A stretch of 64,000 bases of DNA from NCBI RefSeq assembly GCF_000429665.1, contig NZ_AUCH01000016.1:74219-138218 (forward strand), written 5' to 3'. Positions 51,036 to 58,161 of this stretch are shown here, piece after piece. The stretch's first letter is position 1; the number at the start of each line of letters is the position of its first letter. This DNA comes from Azovibrio restrictus DSM 23866. Lineage in GTDB: Bacteria; Pseudomonadota; Gammaproteobacteria; Burkholderiales; Rhodocyclaceae. A program made the translations under genes and the position numbers. Under the pieces are notes generated by a model, which saw nothing but the letters and a program-made list of their open reading frames with translations, was not told the DNA's origin and did not search any database.

Positions 51036-51178
51036 ATCCGCTCCTCGTCAATGTCATGGTTGTGGCGTACAGTCCGCGACAACCGTAGGCGCAGGATTTC
51101 CGGCTGCGCTCCCAGCGGTCCGGTGGCGCCCCCGGCTGTTGGTTCCCTTGAATCCCGGGGCGCAGGACGGAGGTGCCG

Positions 51179-51871
51179 GTGCTGCCCGCTTCATTGCGCG
51201 CCCTGCTCAAGGCCCTACTGCTCTCCCTGATGCTGCATGGCCTCCTGCTGACCTGGCTGGCACCTCGGGAAATGCCATCTCTGCTCGCGCCGGGCATCCT
51301 GCAGGCCCGCCTGCGTGCCGGCCCACCGGTGCAACAGCCGGGCCCCATCGCCCGGCCCCAGCGCTCCGAGCAAGCGCCACGGAGGGCTTCCGGACAGCAG
51401 GCCAGCCCTGCTTCCAGGGGACGGTCAGCGTTGGCCCCCCGGGTGTCGCCCAATGCCGAGCTCCCGGGGCTTGCGTCCCTGGCGCCCGCATCCGGGGAGG
51501 TTGGTGCCGTGGCTCCGGGGGCTGCCGTGGCATCCGACGCTGCGCCTGATCCTGCGCCTGCAGCGGCGGTCGGCGACCCGGACGCCTTGCGGGAGTTCCG
51601 GATGGCCCTGGCCCGGGCAGCCCGGGCGGCCCGTCACTACCCGGCGATGGCCCGGGAGCGGGGGCAGGAAGGCGTGGTGCGCTTGCGCCTGAGCTGGCGG
51701 CAGGGCATGGCCAGTCCCCGGATCAGTCTGCAACAGGGTAGCGGCCATCCGCTCCTGGACGAAGCCGCCCAGGAGATGCTGCGCCAGGCCCTGGCAGCGA
51801 CCCCGCCACCCCGGGAGCTGCCGGCCTTCGATTTCGTGCTGCCGGTGGAATTCAGCCTGGGCCCATCCTGA
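51179..51871 (+). CDS. TonB-like energy transducer, orphan
   Basis: The roughly 230-residue protein has an N-terminal helix (LRALLKALLLSLMLHGLLLTWLA) with the TonB-type Ser/His. A Pro/Ala-rich periplasmic linker follows (GPPVQQPGPIARPQRSE), then a C-terminal TonB domain (ARHYPAMARERGQEGVVRLRLSW to PLLDEAAQEMLRQA). TonB couples the proton motive force through ExbBD to outer-membrane receptors. No exbB/exbD or receptor gene is nearby. The GTG at 51179 has GGAGG at good spacing; GTG 51173 directly abuts GGAGG and is less likely. Confidence 0.8.
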   Translation: MLPASLRALLKALLLSLMLHGLLLTWLAPREMPSLLAPGILQARLRAGPPVQQPGPIARPQRSEQAPRRASGQQASPASRGRSALAPRVSPNAELPGLASLAPASGEVGAVAPGAAVASDAAPDPAPAAAVGDPDALREFRMALARAARAARHYPAMARERGQEGVVRLRLSWRQGMASPRISLQQGSGHPLLDEAAQEMLRQALAATPPPRELPAFDFVLPVEFSLGPS

Positions 51872-51901
51872 GTCTGGCCGGAGGGCAGAATCGAGGCCGG
51901 C

Positions 51902-52438
51902 TCAGAGGGGCGGGAGGACGGTGTGGTGCAGGCCGAAGCGGCCCAGGCGCCGGTCGGCCAGATAGCGTTCCAGGCAGAAGCGCACGCTGCGAAAAGCCAG
52001 GGTTTCCCAGGGGATTTCCGCTTCCAGAAACAGGGCTGTTTCCAGGCTCTCCTCCCCGGGCTGGTGCTGTCCATCCACCAGGCGGCCCCGGTAGAACAGG
52101 TGTACCTGGCTGATATGGGGCACATCCACCAGAGCGAACAGCTGTTCGGTCCGGACCCGGGCCGTGGCTTCCTCCAGCGTCTCCCGTTCGGCGGCGGCCT
52201 GGGTGCTTTCGGCGTTTTCCATGAACCCTGCCGGCAGGGTCCACAGGCCGGCGCGGGGTTCTATGGCCCGCCGGCACAGGAGGATCCGGCCTTCCCATTC
52301 GGCGATGCAGCCCAGCACCAGCTTGGGATTCTCGTAGTGGATGTGGCCGCAGGCGTCGCAGACCCCGCGGGGCAGGTTGTCGCCATCCGGGATGCGTTGC
52401 CTGACCGGATGGCCGCATTGGGTACAGTAGCTGATCAT
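51902..52438 (-). CDS. Nudix hydrolase with N-terminal zinc ribbon
   Basis: The 178-residue protein has a Cys4 zinc ribbon (YCTQCG and VCDACGHIHYENPK) followed by a Nudix fold (IAEWEGRILLCRRAIEPRAGLWTLPAG). The Nudix box GX5EX7REUXEE is intact up to the EE pair (GFMENAE...RETLEEATARV), but the usual Gly after EE is Thr. It probably hydrolyses a nucleoside diphosphate derivative such as an ADP-sugar or NADH-type compound. It is similar to the NudC branch only in layout. It is divergent from the HDOD gene, with about 150 bases between. Confidence 0.88.
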   Translation of the reverse strand: MISYCTQCGHPVRQRIPDGDNLPRGVCDACGHIHYENPKLVLGCIAEWEGRILLCRRAIEPRAGLWTLPAGFMENAESTQAAAERETLEEATARVRTEQLFALVDVPHISQVHLFYRGRLVDGQHQPGEESLETALFLEAEIPWETLAFRSVRFCLERYLADRRLGRFGLHHTVLPPL

Positions 52439-52592
52439 GGCGGCGGCTGAAGCTGGGTGTGGTGAGGAAGCGGGGGCCGGGTCATGGTCCGAAAGGGCTA
52501 GCAGGCCCCGACATTCCGCCCGGGCAGTTTAGCATCCCGTTGCGGCTGCCCCTACTCGGCCTGATAATGGGCCGAAGCCAGCAGGAGAAGTC

Positions 52593-54467
52593 ATGGAGCT
52601 GCCCCTACAACCGTTCGAAACCCTCAAGGCCGCCGGGGAACTGCCTTCTCCCAAAGGCGCGGCCCTGACCATCATGCGCCTCTGCCAGCGGGATGATTTT
52701 TCCATGGCCCAGCTGGCGGTCGCCATCAAGACGGACCCGGCCTTCGTGGGGCGGCTGGTCAAGGCGGCCAACACGGTGGGGCGTCAGGGCGGCCGGCCGG
52801 TGGCTTCGGTGGAGGGGGCCCTGCAGGTGCTGGGAATTTCCACGGTGCGGGCCCTGGCCCTGGGCTTTTCCCTGGTGTCCAGCTATCGCCAGGGCAATTG
52901 CAGCCATTTCGATTACGAAGCCTTCTGGTCCCGTTCCCTGGTGACCGGCCTGGCCTTGCAGGCCCTGGTGCGCAAACTGGGGTGTTGCAGCGCCGAGGAG
53001 GCCTTCTGCATCGGCCTGCTCTCCCGGGTGGGGCAACTGGCCCTGGCCACGGTTTATGGGGAGCGCTACAGCCCCATCATCGACCAGGCCCGGGATGAGG
53101 GGCAGCTGCGCGAACAGGAGCGCCAGGCTTTTGCCCTGGATCATGACGACCTGACTGCCGTGCTGTTGCTGGACTGGGGCTTCCCGGAGATGCTGGTGGA
53201 GCCCCTTTATTTTTCCCGGCGGGCCCACGACAGCGGGTTCAGCGAAGGTTCCCGCGGTCTGGGGCTGATGCGCCTGATGCGGGTGGCCGATACCGTGGCC
53301 GCTGCCGCCCTGGCCGAGGGGGCCGAACGGAGCTGGCGCATCGAGCGGGTCTATGACCTGGGGCAGCAGCTCGGGCTGACGGATGCGGTACTGGGCAGCC
53401 TGCTTGAAGAGGTGCTGCGGGACTGGAGCGAATGGGGCGACATGCTGGCCGTGCGTACCGCTGCGCCCATGCGCTTCCTGCCCCCGGCCCGCAGCCAGGA
53501 AAACGGGCTGGTGCAGCTGGTCCTGGCCGATGCCGGGGAGCGGGAGCGGTTGCGGGAGATCCTGCTGCGGCAGCACTATGAAGTGCTGGAGCTGGGGGAT
53601 GCCGGGCAGGCCGGCGTCTCCGGCACCGACAGTCTGCTGGGGCTGGCTCTGGAGGTGATTCCCCGGATTCTGATCGTCGATGCGCGCCTGGAGCCCGGGG
53701 GCTACGACTGGCTGAAAACCCTGCGGGACACTCGCCAGGGGCGGGAAATCTTCGTGGTGGTGATGGTGGCGCCCGGGGAGGCGGAGCGGGAAATCGCCGC
53801 CCTGGAAGCCGGGGCCGACGAGGTGCTGCACCTGGGGGCGCCGGAACGCAGCATCGCCGCCCGGCTGCTGGCCGCCCGCCGGGTGGTGCGGATGCAGCAG
53901 GAACTGGAGCTGGATCGGGAGGAAATCCGCAGCTTCGCGGCGGAACTGGCGGTGGCCAACCGCCGTCTGCACGAGGTGGCCCGTACCGACGTGCTCACGG
54001 GCTTCTACAACCGTCGCTATGCCATGGAACGTTTCCAGCATGAATGGGATGCCAGCCGGCGCAGCGAGCGGCCCCTGGCCTGCATGATGATCGACCTGGA
54101 CAACTTCAAGCTGGTCAACGACCGCTACGGCCACGATGTGGGCGACCGCCTGCTGGTGCGGGTGGCCGAGGTGGTGCGGGAAAACCTGCGCAGTGCGGAT
54201 GTGACCTGCCGCATCGGCGGGGACGAATTCCTGATCATCTGTCCCGATACGGAGCCCCTGGCCCTGCGCCATTGTGCCGAGCGCCTGCTGGAGGCGGTCC
54301 GGGGCATCCGCCTGGAGACCCCCCTGGGCTCCCTGGGGGCCAGTCTTTCCATCGGGATTGCCGTGCGTCAGGCGGGCATGCGCAGCCTGGACCACCTGCT
54401 CAAGGCGGCTGATGAAAGCATGTACCTGGCCAAGCTGGCCGGTCGGGACGGCATCGGCGACTATTGA
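52593..54467 (+). CDS. HDOD-receiver-like-GGDEF protein, probable diguanylate cyclase
   Basis: The 624-residue cytoplasmic protein has an N-terminal HDOD domain (about 10-210; LPSPKGAALTIMRLCQRDDFSMAQLAVAI pattern, GLLSRVGQLAL). A receiver-like domain follows (about 305-430) with Asp in RILIVDARLE but no normal Lys switch near its end. A GGDEF domain (about 460-624) ends it with an intact GGDEF motif in CRIGGDEFLII and an RSAD I-site upstream. It should make c-di-GMP with product inhibition. HDOD proteins often act in signalling to motility; the motAB genes follow 165 bases later. Confidence 0.88.
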   Translation: MELPLQPFETLKAAGELPSPKGAALTIMRLCQRDDFSMAQLAVAIKTDPAFVGRLVKAANTVGRQGGRPVASVEGALQVLGISTVRALALGFSLVSSYRQGNCSHFDYEAFWSRSLVTGLALQALVRKLGCCSAEEAFCIGLLSRVGQLALATVYGERYSPIIDQARDEGQLREQERQAFALDHDDLTAVLLLDWGFPEMLVEPLYFSRRAHDSGFSEGSRGLGLMRLMRVADTVAAAALAEGAERSWRIERVYDLGQQLGLTDAVLGSLLEEVLRDWSEWGDMLAVRTAAPMRFLPPARSQENGLVQLVLADAGERERLREILLRQHYEVLELGDAGQAGVSGTDSLLGLALEVIPRILIVDARLEPGGYDWLKTLRDTRQGREIFVVVMVAPGEAEREIAALEAGADEVLHLGAPERSIAARLLAARRVVRMQQELELDREEIRSFAAELAVANRRLHEVARTDVLTGFYNRRYAMERFQHEWDASRRSERPLACMMIDLDNFKLVNDRYGHDVGDRLLVRVAEVVRENLRSADVTCRIGGDEFLIICPDTEPLALRHCAERLLEAVRGIRLETPLGSLGASLSIGIAVRQAGMRSLDHLLKAADESMYLAKLAGRDGIGDY

Positions 54468-54631
54468 GCCCTGTTTCCCGGGTTTTGCCCGGCCTCGTCT
54501 TTTTATCCCCCACACTGGCCCACCGCCGGCCAGATTTAGTTTTGCGCCTGCTGACAGGCTCTGGATAGAATAGCGGACGCAACAAGACTCCAAATCGAAT
54601 ACCGCCTGCAGGCGGCCTCAGGGGAAACCGA

Positions 54632-55489
54632 ATGTTTTTGATCATCGGCTACGTCATCATCCTTGCCGCGTCCCTGGGGACCTACTCGGTGCACGGCAGC
54701 CTTGCCGCCCTGTGGGTGCCCATGGAGTACCTGGCCATCGTCGGCCTGTTCGTGGGCGGGTTCGTGGCCAGCAACAACATCAAGGTGATCAAGGCCGTGG
54801 TGGGGGCCCTGCCCGGCATCTTCAAGGGTTCGCCCTACAACAAGGCCTACTACATGGATGTGCTGGCCCTGTTGTTCGAGTTGCTTTCCAAGGTGCGCAA
54901 GGAAGGCCTGATGTCCATTGAAAACGACGTGGAAAACCCCGAGGCCAGCCCGATCTTTTCCAAGTACCCGGACATCCTCCACGATCACCACGTGACCGAA
55001 TTCGTCACCGACTATCTGCGCATGATGGTGGGCGGCAACCTCAATACCCTGGAAATCGAAGCCCTGATGGATCAGGAGCTGGAAAACCATCACCACGAGG
55101 CGGAGCTCCCCGCCCACGTGGTAGCCAAGGTGGGCGACGGTCTGCCTGCCTTCGGTATCGTGGTGGCGGTGATGGGGGTGGTGAACGTGATGGGCTCCGT
55201 GGGCGAGCCCCCGGCCGTCCTGGGCAAGATGATCGGGGGGGCCCTGGTGGGGACCTTCCTGGGGATTCTCCTTTCCTATGGTTTCGTGCAGCCCGTGGCC
55301 TCCCTGCTGGAGCAGCGGGGCCACGACGGCGGCCAGGTGTTCAAGGTGATCAAGGCCGTGCTGCTGGCCTCCATGTCCGGCTATGCGCCCCAGGTGGCGG
55401 TGGAGTTCGGGCGCAAGAACCTGCCTTCCGATGCGCGGCCCACCTTCCTGGAGCTTGAGGAAGACCTGAAGAGCCGCAAGGGCAAGTGA
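54632..55489 (+). CDS. motA: Flagellar motor stator protein MotA
   Basis: The 285-residue inner-membrane protein has four helices and forms the proton channel of the flagellar stator with MotB. Signatures are MFLIIGYVIILAASLGTYSVHG, PMEYLAIVGLFVGGFVASNN, and the cytoplasmic loop RKEGLMSIENDVENP with charged residues that contact FliG. The helix pair after DGLPAFGIVVAVMGVVNVMG completes it. The length matches MotA. ATG 54632 follows AGGGGAAA. The motB start is 38 bases after its stop. Confidence 0.96.
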   Translation: MFLIIGYVIILAASLGTYSVHGSLAALWVPMEYLAIVGLFVGGFVASNNIKVIKAVVGALPGIFKGSPYNKAYYMDVLALLFELLSKVRKEGLMSIENDVENPEASPIFSKYPDILHDHHVTEFVTDYLRMMVGGNLNTLEIEALMDQELENHHHEAELPAHVVAKVGDGLPAFGIVVAVMGVVNVMGSVGEPPAVLGKMIGGALVGTFLGILLSYGFVQPVASLLEQRGHDGGQVFKVIKAVLLASMSGYAPQVAVEFGRKNLPSDARPTFLELEEDLKSRKGK

Positions 55490-55526
55490 TGGTCTGCGCC
55501 GCCCTGTCCCCGTCTGAGGAGCGCCC

Positions 55527-56477
55527 ATGAGCGACGATTCCTCCCGCCCGATAGTCATCAAGCGCATCAAGAAGGGCGGTGCCGCCTCCCATGGCGGTGC
55601 CTGGAAGATCGCCTATGCCGACTTCGTGACGGCCATGATGGCTTTCTTCCTGCTCATGTGGCTGCTGGGTTCCACCGCCAAGGGGGACCTGGAGGGCATT
55701 GCCGAGTTCTTCCAGAACCCCCTCAAGCTGGCCAGCAGCGGCGGCAGTGGCGTGGGGGACGCTTCCAGCATCATCAAGGGCGGGGGCAAGGACCTCACCC
55801 GCAGTTCCGGCCAGGTGAAGCAGGGGGATATCGAGGCGGAGCAAAAGCGCCTTTCGATCAAGGAAAAGAAACTGGAGTTCGAGCGTCGCGAGCGCCAGGC
55901 CCTGGAGCAGCTGAAGGGCCGTATCGAGAAGCTCATCGAGGATTCGCCCCAGCTGCGCCAGTTCAAGAACCAGCTGTTGCTGGACATCACTACCGAAGGC
56001 CTGCGCATCCAGATCGTCGATGAACAGAATCGTCCCATGTTCGATCTGGCCAGCGACCAGCTCAAGCCCTATACCCAGGACATCCTGCGGGAAATCGGCG
56101 CGGTGCTGAACGAGGTGCCCAACCGTCTCAGCCTGGCCGGGCATACGGATGCGGCCCAGTTTTCCGGCGGCGCCAAGGGCTTTTCCAACTGGGAGCTGTC
56201 GGCCAACCGGGCCAATTCTTCCCGGCGGGAGATGGTGGTCGGGGGGCTGGACGACCACAAGGTATTGCGGGTGGTGGGGCTTTCCTCCTCGGTCCTCTTC
56301 GATCCCAATGACCCCCTGAACCCGGTCAACCGCCGCATCAGCATCGTGGTCCTGAACAAGCGCACGGAGATGGCCATCCTCCAGGAAGATGGCCCTGAAT
56401 CGGAACTGGATGCGGAGGAGGAATTGCCTCCTGCCGAACAGTTGGTGCCTCCCGGGGCGCCCGGTTTGGCACGATAG
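55527..56477 (+). CDS. motB: Flagellar motor stator protein MotB
   Basis: The 316-residue protein has an N-terminal cytoplasmic tail (IVIKRIKKGGAASHGGAWKIAYADF), one membrane helix with the proton-accepting Asp in YADFVTAMMAFFLLMWLLG and a plug helix. An OmpA-like peptidoglycan-binding domain follows with LAGHTDA and NWELSANRA. A long charged helix lies between the two parts. It anchors the stator to the cell wall. It is cotranscribed with motA. Confidence 0.96.
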   Translation: MSDDSSRPIVIKRIKKGGAASHGGAWKIAYADFVTAMMAFFLLMWLLGSTAKGDLEGIAEFFQNPLKLASSGGSGVGDASSIIKGGGKDLTRSSGQVKQGDIEAEQKRLSIKEKKLEFERRERQALEQLKGRIEKLIEDSPQLRQFKNQLLLDITTEGLRIQIVDEQNRPMFDLASDQLKPYTQDILREIGAVLNEVPNRLSLAGHTDAAQFSGGAKGFSNWELSANRANSSRREMVVGGLDDHKVLRVVGLSSSVLFDPNDPLNPVNRRISIVVLNKRTEMAILQEDGPESELDAEEELPPAEQLVPPGAPGLAR

Positions 56478-56506
56478 ACAATAACGACAAAGGAAGAGGG
56501 GACGTG

Positions 56507-57730
56507 ATGACAGGTGCGACCAAGCTCCGCCTGCTGGGAGGGGGCTGGATGGCCCTCGTGGCGGTGGTATTGCTGGCGGTGGACGACAGCAGCCGTTCCG
56601 GGCCCGTGGGGCTGGCGCTGCTGCTGATCGGTCTGGGCTGGTTGATGGCCTCCTACTTCCTGCCCGTGGGGGCTGAGCCAGCACCGCTGCAGGAAGGCGC
56701 GGGGCCCGTGGAAGGGGGCGAGGTGCTGCAACGCAGTAGCGGCTACCTGCTCCGCTCCACCGAGGAAATGGCGCGCCAGTTTTCCGTGTCGGGTGAAGAA
56801 ATCGGCCGCACCCAGCGCATCCTGGCCGAAGCCATCGAGCAGCTGGTGAGCAGCTTCCAGGGCATGAGCGAGCAGACCCGGCGCCAGCAGCAGCTGGGCC
56901 ACGAGGTGGTGTCCGGGCACCTGGCGGAGGAATCCCAGGCCATGGACTTCCAGTCCTTCGCCATGAAGACCTCAGGCACTCTGCGGGCCTTCGTGGATAG
57001 CGTCGTGGCCAACTCCAAGCTGGCCATGACTCTGGTGGAGCTGACCGACAAGATTTCCGAGCAGGTGCGCCAGATCACCGCCATGCTGGGCGAGATCGAA
57101 GCCATTTCCAAGCAGACCAACCTGCTCGCCCTGAATGCCGCCATCGAGGCGGCCCGGGCCGGGGAGGCGGGGCGCGGTTTTGCCGTGGTGGCCGACGAGG
57201 TGCGCGACCTGTCCGGGCGCACCGCCCATTTCAGTCAGCAGATCCGGGGGCTCATGGGCACCATGCAGACCTCCATCGACGCCACCGAGTCGGCCATCAA
57301 CCAGATGGCGGCCCAGGACATGACTTTTGCCCTGACCTCCAAGCAGGACGTGGAGCTGGCCATGGCCGGCATCGAAGCATTCAATGCGCGCACCGGCCAG
57401 GTGGTGGCAGAATTGAACGAAATCGCCGAGGCCGTGGAGACCAGTGCTGCCCAGGCGGTCATGTCCCTGCAGTTCCAGGACATGGTGACCCAGTTGCTGG
57501 GGCATGTGGGCCGGCGCCTGGAGGCGGCGGAGGAAATCAGCCGCGACATGGCCCGGGTGGCCCGGATTCTCTGCGCCAGGGAGCCTGGCAGCAGCAAGCT
57601 GGCGGAGCTGGACCAGTTGCAGGCCAATCTGGAGGGCCTGCACGACAAGCTGGACGATGCCCGGGAACGGGTGGAGAACAACCCGGTGAAACAGACCGGC
57701 TATGCCAGCGGTGATGTGGAACTGTTTTGA
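56507..57730 (+). CDS. Chemoreceptor-like protein with a membrane hairpin and no sensor domain
   Basis: The 407-residue protein has two short N-terminal membrane helices (LLGGGWMALVAVVLLAVDD; VGLALLLIGLGWLMASYFLPVG) joined by a few residues. No periplasmic or PAS sensor domain is present. A methyl-accepting signalling domain follows with the conserved hairpin KQTNLLALNAAIEAARAGEAG and VADEVRDLSGRT, then an unusual C-terminal extension. In CheA/CheW arrays such proteins may sense membrane or energy state, or act as scaffolds. It starts 29 bases after motB and ends 19 bases before cheY, so it is part of the motility operon. Confidence 0.85.
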   Translation: MTGATKLRLLGGGWMALVAVVLLAVDDSSRSGPVGLALLLIGLGWLMASYFLPVGAEPAPLQEGAGPVEGGEVLQRSSGYLLRSTEEMARQFSVSGEEIGRTQRILAEAIEQLVSSFQGMSEQTRRQQQLGHEVVSGHLAEESQAMDFQSFAMKTSGTLRAFVDSVVANSKLAMTLVELTDKISEQVRQITAMLGEIEAISKQTNLLALNAAIEAARAGEAGRGFAVVADEVRDLSGRTAHFSQQIRGLMGTMQTSIDATESAINQMAAQDMTFALTSKQDVELAMAGIEAFNARTGQVVAELNEIAEAVETSAAQAVMSLQFQDMVTQLLGHVGRRLEAAEEISRDMARVARILCAREPGSSKLAELDQLQANLEGLHDKLDDARERVENNPVKQTGYASGDVELF

Positions 57731-57749
57731 TTTTTGAATAGAGAAGACC

Positions 57750-58115
57750 ATGGCAAAAACGATTCTCGCAGTGGACGATTCCGCCTCCATCCGGCAGATG
57801 GTGTCGTTCACCCTCAAGAGTGCCGGCTACGAGGTGGTGGAAGCGGTAGACGGCATGGACGGCCTGGAAAAGGCCAAGAGCCGCAGCATCAATCTGGTGC
57901 TCACCGACCAGAACATGCCGCGCATGGATGGCCTGACCCTGATCCGCAGCCTGCGCGGACTGCCCCAGTACAAGACCACGCCCATCCTGATGCTGACCAC
58001 TGAATCCTCCGAGGCCATGAAGTCCCAGGGGCGGGCGGCGGGGGCCACCGGCTGGCTGGTGAAGCCCTTCGACCCCCAGAAGCTGATCGAGGTGGTGCGC
58101 AAGGTCATCGGCTGA
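57750..58115 (+). CDS. cheY: Chemotaxis response regulator CheY
   Basis: The 121-residue single-domain receiver has acidic pocket D9/D10, phospho-acceptor D53 (VLTDQNMPRMDG), Thr at position 83 or 84 (MLTTES) and Lys105 (VKPF). Phospho-CheY binds the flagellar switch FliM to change rotation. It lies between the chemoreceptor and cheA genes. Confidence 0.94.
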   Translation: MAKTILAVDDSASIRQMVSFTLKSAGYEVVEAVDGMDGLEKAKSRSINLVLTDQNMPRMDGLTLIRSLRGLPQYKTTPILMLTTESSEAMKSQGRAAGATGWLVKPFDPQKLIEVVRKVIG

Positions 58116-58161
58116 TGCCGGGCCGGGCGCGGGATCACGGGGCATAGGGGCCGGGGGGAAC

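Noticed and set aside
54478..54505. Terminator after the HDOD-GGDEF gene
   Set aside because: A short CCGGG/CCCGG stem and a T5 run exist, but they are separated by a GC-rich gap and the stem is only 5 bp.
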